Origin: Saccopteryx bilineata
Taxonomy: Eukaryota; Chordata; Mammalia; Chiroptera; Emballonuridae
DNA length: 64,000 bases
Direction: 5' to 3'
Assembly: GCF_036850765.1 (NCBI RefSeq)
Contig: NC_089493.1
Coordinates: 267,633,034 to 267,697,033 of the forward strand
The notes under the pieces are model-generated. The model saw nothing but the letters and a program-made list of their open reading frames with translations. It searched no databases and was not told the origin of the DNA. Position 1 is the stretch's first letter. Each line of letters starts with the position of its first letter. This document shows, one piece after another, positions 45,235-56,940 of this stretch. A program made the translations under genes and the position numbers.

Positions 45235-45482
45235 TTTTATTAAAATTTTTTTCATTGATTTGAGACAGAGAGAAAGAGGAAAGGGGAAGGAGAGGGAGAG
45301 AGCAAGAGATGGGGAGAGAGGGAGGGAGGGAGAGAAAAGCATCAACTGGTTGTTTCGCTTACTTGTTCCACTTAGTTGTGTTCTCACTGATTGCTTCTCC
45401 TACGTGCCCTGACCTGGGGCCGAACCTGCAAGCTCTGGTGTGCCAGGTCAACTCTCTATCCATTGAGCCACCTGAGTAGGGC
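45235..45482 (-). repeat. tRNA-headed SINE variant, antisense
   Basis: TTTTTTTCATTGATTTGAGACAG then a purine-rich GGGAGAGAGGGAGGGAGGGA tract, an AAAAGCATCAACTGG block and a reversed head ending TTGAGCCACCTGAGTAGGGC. Related to families B and C but with its own head. Confidence 0.75.
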
Positions 45483-46588
45483 TAGATACATTCTACGGTA
45501 CATATACATAATTTTTTCTCAGGCAATAACAGCTATTCAAGCAGCCTGCTTTGCTAGCCCGGGAGATCCCTGCCCAGAAGTCACAGAATTCTAAGGCTCC
45601 TAGGGTCAGAGATGGGGTCTCTCAGTTCCCGTGACATCTCCAGGGCCTAGCAAGATGCTGGCACGCCCCAGGTGCTCAGTAAACATGCCCTCCTGCAACC
45701 CTGGGGGCTGGCTCAGATAACTGGGCAGTCCTCTGCAGGACAGCTCCCTGGTTAGTGACAATTCCTGCACACACGGCCTTCCAGGGCCTGCAAAACCGGC
45801 TTACCAGGTCCCACAACCTCCCTCTCTCCTTGCTCAGTGTTGTCTCATCTGCTGCCTGGAGAGGAGGGTTAGACAGACTATGCTCAGGGAACACTCTGGG
45901 CATTCCTTCTGTCTGAGACGCCACGATTCTCAGCAGTTCTACAGGAAAGGTACGAGTGCCCATAAGAAAAGGAAGATGAGTTTGGGGTGCCAGAGCACCC
46001 AGTTTTCACGTACCCGTGGCTCCTGCACTCAGAAAACACCTGCTGAGGAAATAAGTAAGCGGCGACATGGGTGTCTTTGGTGGCGAGGCAGGGCCTCCTG
46101 GGGGGCCTGCCCTGTCCTTGCTTTGGCCACGCAGATGCCCCCTGGGAGACAGGGGAGCCCACCCCCACACTGCCTGGTGCCCTGGAGCACCTGCGGGCGG
46201 GAATGACAGAGCCTCGCTGGGGAGGTGGCTTCCCCAAGGTGTCAACATGAATCGGGAACTGCAGAAAAGTCAACCTCAGACCCATTCGCCATCTCAGGCC
46301 CACTGTAGGAATCACCCTGAAGAAGAACAAATGTTACATATTTAAAGAGTTTACAAATTTATCATGGGAGAAAAATTAATGCAACTTGAATTCTAACCTT
46401 TGGGGACAGAGCAAGGAAGGGGGACTGCTGGGAAAGGCTGTGACGTCACAGGAAATTGTAAGTTGTAATGCTAATGGAAAACATCTCAATCTGTATGATG
46501 GTCAGAAGTAAATTAAAGAGAGATAGCCCCATACAGAGAAAAAAGTTGGAAAGGAGACGCTAAAAAGTGACTAGTTATTTGGGGGCTG

Positions 46589-46790
46589 GGACTGTTTCTT
46601 TTTTTTTAATTTTATTTATTCATTTTAGAGAGAAGAGAGACAAAGAGTGAGACAGGGGAGGAGCAGGAAGCACCAACTCCCATATGTGCCTTGACCAGAC
46701 AAGCCCAGGGTTTCAAACTGGCGACCTCAGCGTTCCAGGTCAACGCTTTATCCACTGCACCACCACAGGTCAGGCCCAGGACTGTTTCTT
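46589..46790 (-). repeat. SINE family C, antisense, with target-site duplication
   Basis: Element 46601-46778: poly(T), AGAGACAAAGAGTGAGACAG, a GGAAGCACCAACTCCC block, and the head ending CACCACCACAGGTCAGGC. Flanks GGACTGTTTCTT differ only by their junction base (46589-46600 reads GGACTGTTTCTT; 46779-46790 identical). Confidence 0.9.
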
Positions 46791-47064
46791 AAAAATGTTG
46801 AATCTGTTTTATCATCTGCAGGTTTTGCAGACTGTGGTTCAGACACCGGCCTGGGGGCTGGGGGAGTCCAGCCCCCTGCTGCTTGTAAGCCTGTGCACGT
46901 GACCACCCCTTTCTGTTCTCAGCTCCTCATGGATACACCATCTCCCCGTAAGTTAACGCGTATGGGTCAGCCCAAGTGAATGAATGTTTGTTGTTACTTT
47001 AGAGCATGATGAAACAAAAAACTTACATAATAAAACTACAAGGAAGTGGAGAGAGGGGAGAATG

Positions 47065-47235
47065 ACTGCTAATGGGCAATGAGGCTTCTTTCTGGGGGGA
47101 CGAAATCGTTCTGGAATGGGAGTGGAGACAGCTGCGCAACCTTGTAGACATCAAAAACCACTGAACTGCCGTGTACTTGACAAGGGTGAATTTTATGGTA
47201 CGTGCGCTGTATCTCAATTTTAAAAACGGGAAAAA
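47065..47235 (+). repeat. old L1 3'-end fragment
   Basis: ACCACTGAACTGCCGTGTAC then AGGGTGAATTTTATGGTACG and CTGTATCTCAATTTTAAAAA is the conserved end of old mammalian L1s. Confidence 0.75.
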
Positions 47236-47601
47236 GGTAAAGGAAAATCACGAAGGGCGGTCTCTGGGGCTTGCCCCGATGGGAACCAGGACTGCGGACG
47301 CTGTAGGCACCTCACTCACAGTAGATGCACAGGGAAACACGTCTCTTCCTTCTTGGCTGCTCTAGTTCTCGGCCGGGCGAGCGCCCTGCTCACTGACCCT
47401 TTTATCCCTGGGGCCTTCCTGGGCCAGTCTCACGAGCAGAGAGAGGGAAGGGCGATCAGCCAGGACACAGGAGAGAAGAAAGACCCTCTGCTGCCTCTCT
47501 AGCCCACCAGGAGGAGGGGGCAGAAATAAGGAGGCAGGCAGCCAGGACGGACACCCCTGTGGGCACAGTCCAGCCAAAGCCCAGATGGGAGAAGCACTCA
47601 C

Positions 47602-47672
47602 CCAGGAAGCCCTCCTCATCAACGATGATGGTGTAATCCTCCGGCGTCTCGGTCAGACTGAAGAACTTGCAC
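47602..47672 (-). CDS. CASTOR2: CASTOR2 exon 2 (first CASTOR2 exon in the window); gene-level note
   Basis: CASTOR2 (GATSL2) is a cytosolic ACT-domain protein. With its paralogue CASTOR1 it binds the GATOR2 complex and restrains mTORC1. CASTOR1 releases GATOR2 when it binds arginine; CASTOR2 acts as homodimer or heterodimer partner and is reported to sense arginine poorly or not at all. This 71-nt exon follows CCACCCAG and ends at GTGAGT. G completes Arg38, then 23 codons CKFFSLTETPEDYTIIVDEE, GFL, and G begins Glu62. Exons 2-9 total 877 nt, leave no phase conflict, and imply a 329-residue protein with about 113 nt of exon 1 outside the window. YTIIVDEEGF and the SQAEKH tail favour CASTOR2 over CASTOR1. 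No frameshift or premature stop is seen, so the gene looks functional. Confidence 0.96.
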
Positions 47673-48860
47673 CTGGGTGGATGGACAGACAGACACAGGA
47701 TATCATGTCAATTCCGCATTAGTCCTGTCAAAACACTGTGGTCGTGACCCAGTCGATGACTCGGTTTACTCAGAGCTCTGGCCCCAGGCTGCTGGTGACC
47801 TCCAGTAAGCTGCTTCTCTCTCCCTCCACTCCCCCACTCCCCAGTTCTGACTCAGGGTCTCAGAGAGGCCTAGAGATGGTGACCGTCCCCTCTGCACCCC
47901 TGATCCTTGGGGACCCCAGAGTCGGCTAGTTTCTAGGATCTTGTATAGGCCCATGGGCCTCAGACCCCACTTTTTCCAGGCAGTGGCTGAAGGGCAGCTC
48001 TGGGAAGGGGTCATGCAAATGAGCTGCCTTTCCCATAGGCCCCCACATTCCACCTCTGTCACTGTTGCCCCCACCATCCCGGCCCCTCTCCTCCCCAACT
48101 GGGGCAGTCCCCCTGTCATTTAGGGCCTAATCCACATCACCCAACTAACAGCCCAGCCTTCAGGGTACTTTTCTTTGCTCCATGAGAAGCATTCGGTCCA
48201 CCATGCGGACCCCTGAACGGCCATGTCTCCTTTGGTAACACTGCTCAGCCTGGGGTGTACAATGCTCACCGCCCCCTGTGTGCACCCCCATCAATTTCCC
48301 AAGGCCAAGGACTAACATTCACTCTGCCCCTCTTTATCGTGTCCCTGCTGGTCTTGGCCCTGTGCCCAGGCTTTCCATCATGGGGTGAGGAGATGTCACC
48401 ACCGCTCAGTGCCTGTCTCTCTGTCCCCCAACCTGGTCAGAATGGCCCCTAGAACACTCCAGGAGCAGCTGCAGGGGGAGATGGTGTGCACAAGCAGCCG
48501 CACGCAGGAAACGCGGTCACTTATCTGGCACTGCTGCGCCCAACCGCGCGCCCAGCACGGGCTCCAGCCCAATGCGTACAACCCATCCATCCATCACGGG
48601 AGCCGGGACAGAAAGAGGCCCACCGAGGAACCGCAGCAAGGGCCTGGAGATCGCTTTCGCAGAGATTAACACGGAAAAGGAATCTGAACAGGGGTGCAGT
48701 GCCGCAGGGGGCCGGGCAGCCCGGATGTCCACAGACCTGTCTCCTCCTGGCCCTCCTCCCCGGTCAGCCGCCTGGCGACACGGAAGACTTCTCCACAGAA
48801 CCTCTGCAGCGCCCTTGTACTTTACTCTTTACAACTTTCACAAGGAATAAGAGCAACTGG
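47673..48860. other. CASTOR2 intron 1, first part
   Basis: No exon recognised. A CpG-richer patch at 48480-48790 (CGCCCAACCGCGCGCCCAGC) is noted, but no CASTOR2 exon 1 reading frame is present on the - strand. Confidence 0.5.
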
Positions 48861-48864
48861 AACT

Positions 48865-49460
48865 GGTAGGAGTGCAAAATGATACAGCCATTTGGAAAAG
48901 TCTGGCAGCTTTTTATAAAGTTAAACACACACCAACCACACGAAGCAGCAATCCCACTCCTGGGTATTTATTCAAGAGAATGAAAACATATGTGCACAAA
49001 AAGACCTGCATGCAAAGGTCTACAGCCTTTACTTGCAATCACCCCAAACTGGACACAACTCAAGTGTCCCCCCTTCAGCTAGAGAACTGGATGAACTGCA
49101 GGCACATCCACACCGCGGGGTCCTGGTTGGCAGCAGGAAGGAACGAATTACTGACTCGTGCAATACTGGGGATGAAATGCAAATGGATTTTGCTAAGTTA
49201 AAGCCAGACTCAAAAGGTTACCGTACTATATGATTCTATTCACACGACATCTGGAAGAAGCAAAACTGTAAGGACAGAGAACACCGTCGTGGCTGCCAGA
49301 GGCGGGGTGAGGGTTGACTTAGAGGGGGACCCGGGAACTTTTGGGGTGGTGGAAATGTTTGGTATCTTGACCGTGGTGGTGGTTACAGGATCATATATAC
49401 ATTTGTCAAAATTAAAAGGACTGTATGAATTTTATTGAGTGTAAATTATACATCAGTGAA
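48865..49460 (+). repeat. old L1 ORF2-end/3' UTR fragment
   Basis: About 600 bp follows the old mammalian L1 3' end in order: CAGCCATTTGGAAAAGTCTG, AGCAATCCCACTCCTGGGTA, TTACTTGCAATCACCCCAAA, GCCAGACTCAAAAGGTTACC, GGTGGTGGTTACAGGATCAT, ATTTGTCAAAATTAAAAGGA. Too diverged to code. Confidence 0.9.
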
Positions 49461-51549
49461 CCTGACTTGAAATGCTTGTGCCTGAATCCCAAACAAGGTG
49501 GCATTTACTCTCTTCCCCTCTGACATTCTGCTCAACCAACAGCATATACACTCTTCCACTTGCCTCCAGCTCTTTGGTTTTCAATTGACATCTCTGTCCC
49601 TGCCTGTCCCACATCCAATTTGCAACTATTGCCTGGACAAATGAGATCTATAATTGCTCAGGACAACGGCAAATTATCACCTTAGTAAGTGGCAATCACT
49701 GGCCTGGCCTGGCTCCTTCCTGGGGACTCCTGTGCACTCAGAGAGAGCCTCGGGGCCCCCCTGTCGCTGGCCTGCCATGGGCAGGGGCTTGTTGGGTGGG
49801 GGAGTGGCCACCTGGTGTCTGAGCAAGCCCTGTGAAGGCAAACAGATGTGGCATTTGCTCCCAATGCCCTCTGGGTGGTGAGGGACCCTCCAGAAATAGA
49901 GCACATAAATCATTCTGGAGGCACAAACACTGGCAGAAGCGAGCACCGGCCTCCGTGTAAACAGGGTATAAATATGTGGCTGATGTGACCGTCTCGCCCT
50001 TCAAGACCCAGTTTAGGCATCTTCTTCGGGATCAAACCTTTTGTGACTGGCACCAGCCACCTCTCCCTCACCTCCCACCGTAGGAGTGAGTCCCCCTTGA
50101 CAGCCTATGGTCTCGCCCCAGTCTACAAGAGGATGTCAAGGCCACTGTGGGTGAGCGGTATGCCACGGCTCTAGGGAGAGTTTATCTCATAGTGTCTATG
50201 AAGTGTGCCCCCAGAACTGGGCAGTGCACACACAGTGTGCGCAGCTGCGCGCGGTGAGTGCTTTCACAACCCATTATGAATAAGACTCGTTTCACCCAGC
50301 AGAACCTAAACTCTCAGAGGCAAGGACTGTGGGTTCTGGACACACACCTCGGATGAGCATGGGCCAGGCACAGAATCAGCACTCCTTGTCTGATGAGCAG
50401 AAGAATGAACTAAAGCCACATCCCTATCTCCACAGCCAGAGGGGCCCTAATCAGAACAAGCCCTGTGCACTGCCGTCCTTGACTTAGCCCTGCTCTGTGA
50501 GACGCTCAAGTCTCTTGTCCCAGCTCTGAGCTCTCTAATGAGTCATAGCTAAATCTACACCCCAGATGCCAAGCTCCTGCTGTTTGTGGCCTCTCTGTAC
50601 TTGGTCCACAAGGAGCTTGAAAGAGGACCAAAACCCAGCAATTAGCCAGCCTGTTAGGAAACCCGAGGAGGAGGAGAAGATCCGTTTGCCCTCTCGGTGC
50701 CCTCATGGTCCATAGGAACAGGATGAAACAACAGGAGGAGACAGAGATGCCTGGACACCAGAGCCAAGAGGCCTGGGTTCCAGTCCCAACCCGGCTCCGG
50801 GGGGTGGTGAGCCCTGGGCTGCTTCCTTCCTCTGCACAGTGAGCAGCAGCTTCAGGCGGGACGGTTCCCATCTGTTTCCAGCTTGGGCAGTGCATGGGCC
50901 ACCTGGAACCCTGCCAGCTCCGTAGCAGGGTAGATCTCAAGGGTCCTGGCCAACAAGGCACGGAGACACGACTCCACAACCATTCAGTTTCTGGAAAATA
51001 CTGTTCAGGCAAAAACCCCAGCTGGCTCCAATCAGAGCCCAAGACAGATCTGCTGCCCAGAGAGCTGGGCAGGTGGCACCACAGTGCTGGGGAGAGGGCT
51101 CGTCCACTTCATGGTCTGTGTGAGGAGGGCTCACGGAGCTGGGCAGTACACAACCTGTGCAACTGTGTGTAACGGTTACTTGCTAGGTCCTGTGGGAGCA
51201 GTCAGTAGATGGGATGCAAAACTCTAGAGCTCTGACCAATGAAGGAGGGAGACTGGGGAACAGCAGCTGTGGGGAGAGCCCTGGCTCACCGTTGTTCAGG
51301 ACACACCCCAAGAACCATGCAAGTCCTTTGTCTAGGGGGTGACGATGCATCCCTGGGCTCTGTGAACAAACAGAGCATGGGTACCAGATGAGAGCAGGCT
51401 GTACCAGAGAGCCCATGTCTGTTCGGAGCCTCATGGCTCAGCACAAAGCACGCCCAGAGGCACCAAGGGGACCCTAAACGGCACTCCTCTGGCCTGGGGG
51501 AAGATTCCAGCCACCTTTCAATCTTGTGGCTATAGACCAGGGGATGAAA
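49461..51549. other. CASTOR2 intron 1, no feature recognised
   Basis: Unique-looking sequence. A TGTGCGCAGCTGCGCGCGGT palindrome-rich spot lies at about 50236-50256. Confidence 0.45.
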
Positions 51550-51725
51550 GCAATGCTGCTACTCCTGGCTGTGTGACCTTAGGCAACTTACTTAACCTCT
51601 CTGTGTTCGTTTCCTCATGTGTATAATGGGGATAACAGTATCTATCTACTTCACGGGTTGTTGTTGAGGAAAAAATAAGGAATACCCAGTATGAATACGA
51701 TAAGCACTCAATATGTTGGCTACTT
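51550..51725 (+). repeat. MIR
   Basis: GGCTGTGTGACCTTAGGCAA, CTTACTTAACCTCTCTGTG, TTTCCTCATGTGTATAATGG and AAGCACTCAATATGTTGGCT follow the MIR consensus across its core. It is the best-preserved MIR in the window. Confidence 0.88.
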
Positions 51726-52907
51726 CTTCCTCTTGGTGGGCACACAGAGCTCAAGGGGAGGCAAGGGCGGGGGAAGCAGCTTCTATTCCGAGTAAAGAAA
51801 AGCTCTAGAGCCAGCTGACCTCAGAGACCAGTGGGCTGGCTGGGGAGGCAGTGAGTTGTCAGTTCTCTGAGGGGCCACGCCCCAGGCAGACAGGCCTCAG
51901 GGGTGATGCTGCCTCAATGGGGAGGATGGATTAAGCTCAGTCTCCAATTCTTTGCAACACCTGGTCCCTACACACTGACCCAAGCAACAGGCTTTGGCTG
52001 AAAAGTCTCCATTTACCTCCCCAGTAGCTCAATTTTCCCGGGTAGCCAGCAAAGGAATGATTTATGATGAAAGATTTATGGTGGAAGAGACGGACCCAGC
52101 CTAACATTGCCAGTGAATCTGCACTGGAGCCAAATCTGAAGCCCTGGGCCTGCTCCTGCTCTCAGACATGCCACACTGAGGCCTCAATCTTCACAGGCAC
52201 CTGGCATGTCTGAGAACAGAGACCATTCAGGTTTCCATTGGGTGGAAGCTCCCATCAGCATCTGTCCCGCCTTTTCCGTTCACTGGCTGGCTGTGCTCAC
52301 CTCCTCTTGGTTCCCAGACACCACAAAGACCTAGTCAGGGCTGCCTGTCCGTGGAATCTCGTGGAGAGGACCCAGGTCTCTGGGAAGTGGAAGCTAGCTC
52401 TGTGGGGCTGTCATAAGGCCCTGAGCCAGCCAGCTGCAGCTGAGGTCACCTGCCAACCCCTCACGGAACAAGTCCAGACCTTTGCAGTGACAGCCTGACC
52501 AAGCCAGGCTTTGAAAAGAACCCCGAGTCCTGCAAACAGGATTGAGAATCAGCTTCTAGCATGTTTCAGTTACCTGTTTACAAACCATTCTTGGTTTGTT
52601 TCTTTGCCCATGAGCCCATTTTGAATTTCAGCCCCAGCCTGGAAAGCCAGGAGGCTTTCCTGCAAAGTGCAGCCCATTCAGTCTGGCAGGAGGAGGAGGC
52701 TTGGCCACACCCTCCTCTGCAGGACATCACAGTGAGGACAGAGGGCCAGGGCCCGACCCGCCCAATGGCCCCTGCCTGCCGCTTTCCTGCAGTGCAGCAC
52801 GGGAGGCTTTTCCCACACCTGGCGAGTGGCAGAGGTGCTCTGGGGCCTCCTCTGGGTGCTGGCCTTGCATGTTCCAGGGCTTCTGCCCCCAAAGGACGGG
52901 GTCTGTC
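51726..52907. other. CASTOR2 intron 1, no feature recognised
   Basis: No exon or repeat identified before the SINE at 52923. Confidence 0.45.
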
Positions 52908-53340
52908 AGCCTTTGTTCTCTTTTTTTTTTGTTTTTTTTTTTTGTATTTTTCTGAAGCTGGAAACGGAGAGACAGTCAGACAGACTCCCGCATGCGCCCG
53001 ACCGGGATCCACCCGGCACGCCCACCATGGGGCGGCGCTCTGCCCACCAGGGGGCGATGCTCTGCCCATCCTGGGCGTCGCCATGTTGCGACCAGAGCCA
53101 CTCTAGTGCCTGAGGCAGAGGCCACAGAGCCATCCCCAGCGCCCGGGCCATGTTTGCTCCAATGGAGCCTCGGCTGCGGGAGGGGAAGAGAGAGACAGAG
53201 AGGAAAGCGCGGCGGAGGGGTGGAGAAGCAAATGGGCACTTCTCCTGTGTGCCCTGGCCGGGAATCGAACCCGGGTCCTCCACACGCTAGGCCGACGCTC
53301 TACCGCTGAGCCAACCGGCCAGGGCAGCCTTTGTTCTCTT
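52908..53340 (-). repeat. SINE family A, antisense on the + strand, full length
   Basis: Element 52923-53325 with poly(T), full body and head ending GAGCCAACCGGCCAGGGC. The perfect 15-bp duplication AGCCTTTGTTCTCTT is at 52908-52922 and 53326-53340. Family-consensus-like, so young. Sense to CASTOR2. Confidence 0.96.
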
Positions 53341-53889
53341 AACCAGTGGCAGCGTTTTCATCTGTTTCTCCTGGGTCCTCAACAGGTCTCTCGTGTTATT
53401 TACATCTCGTTCCCACTGTCTTTCACAACTACAGGTGACTGTTTCAGGTTGAAGCTGGGAAAAAAGCCCTGCGCTGGTTCTGTGATCTGAAAGGCAATCC
53501 TGAAGGGGTTCTTTTCTGTTAAGACAGAAAAGAAATCTGCTCCTGCGGGCAACATCGCTTGCAAATTGTAGAGGGATGTGCACATGCAGGACTGCAAGGG
53601 GTAGGGAGGGCAGAAGGAATTAGTGGGGTCTGGATAAAGCCCCTGAGACCCAGGCAACAGCCAAAAGCAGTGGCTAGATCATTTAGTCATTCAACAAACT
53701 AGTCAGGTACTCTTTCAGGTGCTAGGGGCACACCTTAAATAAACAACTGGAGTTTACATGCGGTGGGGGAGTAAATAAAACAGTGGGTCAGATGATGGTG
53801 CTTACCACAGAGCAAATGAAAAAATGCAGGGAGGGCCAGGGCTGGCAGAACAGGGGTTTACAATTTAAAAACAGCAGCAAGTGGCCACC

Positions 53890-54085
53890 AAGGGCTGGGG
53901 GATGGGGAAATGGGGAGACTGCTAAAGGATACAGTTTCAGTTTGAGGTGATGAAAAAGTTCTGGAGATGGATGGTGGTGGTAGTCACACAGATGATGTGC
54001 ATGTACTTAGTGCCGCTGGGCTGTACACTTAAAAACGGTTACAATGGTAAATTTGTGTTATATACATATATATCTGGCTACAGTG
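53890..54085 (+). repeat. old L1 3'-end fragment
   Basis: AAAAGTTCTGGAGATGGATG, GGTGGTAGTCACACAGATGA, CTGGGCTGTACACTTAAAAA and GGTAAATTTGTGTTATATAC match the end of old mammalian L1s. Confidence 0.88.
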
Positions 54086-56003
54086 AAAAGTTGAGCAGGG
54101 AAGGGAGGGTAAGCAAAGACCTGTAGGAGGTGTTGCTGACCCAGGGAGGTCAGAGAGAGGAGACTGTGCAAAGCCCCGAGGCGGGCAGATGCTAGGAGTG
54201 CCAGAGGCCAGAGTGGCTAAGTGGCAGAGGCAGGGAAATAACAAACAATGACATCAGAGGTAATGGGGAAGGGACGATGCCTGTTGCCGGGCTGAGGCGG
54301 GGTGAGGGCCCTGAGACCAGTTAGGAGACTATTCTTCAAAGCGCTGGCAAGAGCTGATGATGGCCTGGGCCAGGCTGACGGCGGCAGGCGTGGGTCTGTT
54401 TGTGGCAGAATAATATTCAACAAATTGGGGGAGAAGTCTGAGGCCAAGGCAGGGAACCAGTCTCCCACGGCCAGTGTTCTGGTGGGAGACCAGGAAGGGG
54501 AGCAGCAGGCAGAGGTGGGGCCCTGCCCCCGCAGAACTCCTCACCGTTGAATGTGGCCCCACTGCTGCAGTCCTTTCCCTGGTGGACACCTGGGGCAGGT
54601 AAGCAGCCTGGGTGGTGGGGCTGCCCCGGCCCTGTCGCATGGCCCAAAGCACAGACCTCTGGAGAGCTGCTGAATGGCTGCCTGTCCCAGGGGCCAGGGG
54701 CAGCCAGGCGGGCGCAGAGGGGTCATGCCCCGGTGGGAACACAGGCTGGGAAAGGCCAGCCTCTTGCTTTGTGAACACCCCCCCGAGTGCAGGGCACCCC
54801 TGAGGCCAGCACTGCTGGTTTCCTCTCTCCCCGGGGGGACTGAGGCAGAGAAGGCCCCAGTGTGGATCTTGGCTTTAGCACCAACCAGAGATGAAGCTGG
54901 AACAACTTATTGGTCCCTCAGTTGGCCCCAGGTTCTCGAACCTGAGAAAGAGGTTTGGAAATACCTCCTGTGCAGCTGAGGGTTGAAGGAGGTACTGCAC
55001 ATACATGGATGTGCTTGAGACTGCTTAAGTGTGGTCACTCAATGCAGCGGAGTGGAGCAGCTGGCCTGGGGATGAGGGGGAACTGGATGTCCCTGGCAGC
55101 GTTCCTGCCCGGGGAGTGCTCAGACCTTGCAGACAGAAGGCGCTTGACTTCCATGTGTTCAACCACCTTCACCTGATTTCAGATCTCCCCACTCCTGTGG
55201 TCCCCACCCCAGCCCTCACTGGAAGTGTCAGTCTCACAAGGAACCGATGAGCTCAGCCTAGCTCCGGGCCCAGTGACTCTCACACCCACCGGTCTGTCTC
55301 CGCAGCGAGGGGAATATCCAGGGCGGTGCTGGGATTATTCACTCGGGGTTTGTCTCTGCTAGTGAGATGTCTGCTCCTGAAAGACGGGGCCTAGTCTTCC
55401 TCATGCCTGACACAGGACTTGCCCTGGGGCCTGTGCATAAGCGGTGCTGAGTGAACATAGTATATCATAAATCAGTCCCAGTTTTCAGGCAGGAAAACTG
55501 ATGCTCAGGTTGAGGCAGGACTGCTCGGGTCTACTGGGCTGCCCGACCTCTGAGTGGAGGGCACGGGAGGCACATTCCCTGTGACTCAGCTCCTCCCGCT
55601 GAGGATTCCACCAGCTTACACACGTGTCAGGGAAGACGCGGACAGCAAAAACCTGGCTACGACCCCAGATGCCCATCACTGGAAGAGGAGGGGAACAATG
55701 ACAGTAGAATATCACCTAACATTCCAAACGAACCATCTACAATGACTTGCAAAAATATAAAAGAATCTCAGCAATGTAATAGTAGATGGAAAATCCCCCA
55801 AATATTACATACAGCATAGCACTCTTTTTTAGAGTTAAAAGCAGTAGCTAAAAAACAAACAAAAACCACCCCACCAAACCACCTTTAAGACTGCACGTAG
55901 CTGCATTACAATTTCATGAAAAGGAAGCAAAGGAATGAAGAACACAGGTTCACCTGGGCGTGGCTGGGGGAGCCGGGGAGACCTCAGTTGAATGTGGGGT
56001 ATT
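54086..56003. other. CASTOR2 intron 1, no gene recognised
   Basis: A possible old L1 fragment at 55650-55780 (TGCCCATCACTGGAAGAGGA, AATATCACCTAACATTCC). Otherwise unrecognised. Confidence 0.45.
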
Positions 56004-56333
56004 GTCTAGATCAGGGGTCCCCAAACTGCAGCCCCCTGAGGCCATTTATCCGGCCCCCGCCCCACTTCCGGAAGGGGCACCTCTTTCATTGGTGGTCAGT
56101 GAGAGGAGCATAGTTCCCATTGAAATACTGGTCAGTTTGTTGATTTAAATTTACTTGTTCTTTATTTTAAGTATTGTATTTGTTCCTGTTTTGTTTTTTT
56201 ACTTTAAAATAAGATATGTGCAGTGTGCATAGGTATTTGTTCATAATTTTTTTTTATAGTCCGGCCCTCCAACGGTCTGAGGGACAGTGAACTGGCCCCC
56301 TGTGTAAAAAGTTTGGGGACCCCTGGTCTAGAT
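56004..56333. mobile_element. hAT-type non-autonomous transposon, copy 4
   Basis: Element 56012-56325 (314 bp), ends CAGGGGTCCCCAAACTGCAG and GTTTGGGGACCCCTG, perfect 8-bp duplication GTCTAGAT (56004-56011, 56326-56333). The left end lacks about 20 bp of the CGGCCCGTGGGCCGCATGCG block present in copy 2. Confidence 0.96.
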
Positions 56334-56839
56334 CTTATTTCTGCCCTAGCTGAACACCAACTGATTACATTATTAACACTGATTAGTTAGATAATGAAAA
56401 AGGCCGGCCATGCAAGGACACTGGGTGGGTAAGGGTCATGAACCTGAGCTAAGGTCCCCTGGGGCAAAGGAGACTGTTCGCTGGAAACAAGCTTAAGTTT
56501 AGGCAGCAGGCAAATGGGCCTGGGGTCCAGCAGAAAGGTGTGGAGGACCCAGCCCCACAGGCTGCACAGCCGAAAACAGGTGCAGGAAACTGAGCAAAAG
56601 AGCCACCAGAGGAGGCGTCCTGACAGGGGTCCAGGTGTCAGAATCAGGCAAGGGTCCCAGGAGGAATGGGCAGGACTGGTCCCAAGGCTACAATCCCTGC
56701 CATTTGGGTCATTCAATTAGACTTTGGCTGGTTAGTGATTTGGGGGCTCACTCTGGCTCCACAGATGTTATCTTCACCCCTGAATTTGGTCCTCACAGTC
56801 CAGTCTCTATTTGACCCTCCAATGGCACCGTGTAATGGT

Positions 56840-56940
56840 TAATGCCCTGGAAAAAGCACTGCTTTGGAGTCAGGGGGCCTGGATTTGAGCCTCAGTGATG
56901 GTATCAGCTCAGTGGCCTCAGACATGTATCTAGCCCCGAG
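56840..56940 (+). repeat. MIR-like fragment
   Basis: GCACTGCTTTGGAGTCAGGG then GGCCTGGATTTGAGCCTCAG, the MIR tRNA-related part, diverged. Confidence 0.65.

Noticed and set aside
48480..48790. CpG-richer patch as a possible CASTOR2 promoter and exon 1
   Set aside because: No Met-start frame resembling the CASTOR N-terminus and ending in a phase-compatible donor was found on the - strand. It lies only 0.8 kb from exon 2 and looks like ordinary GC-rich intron.
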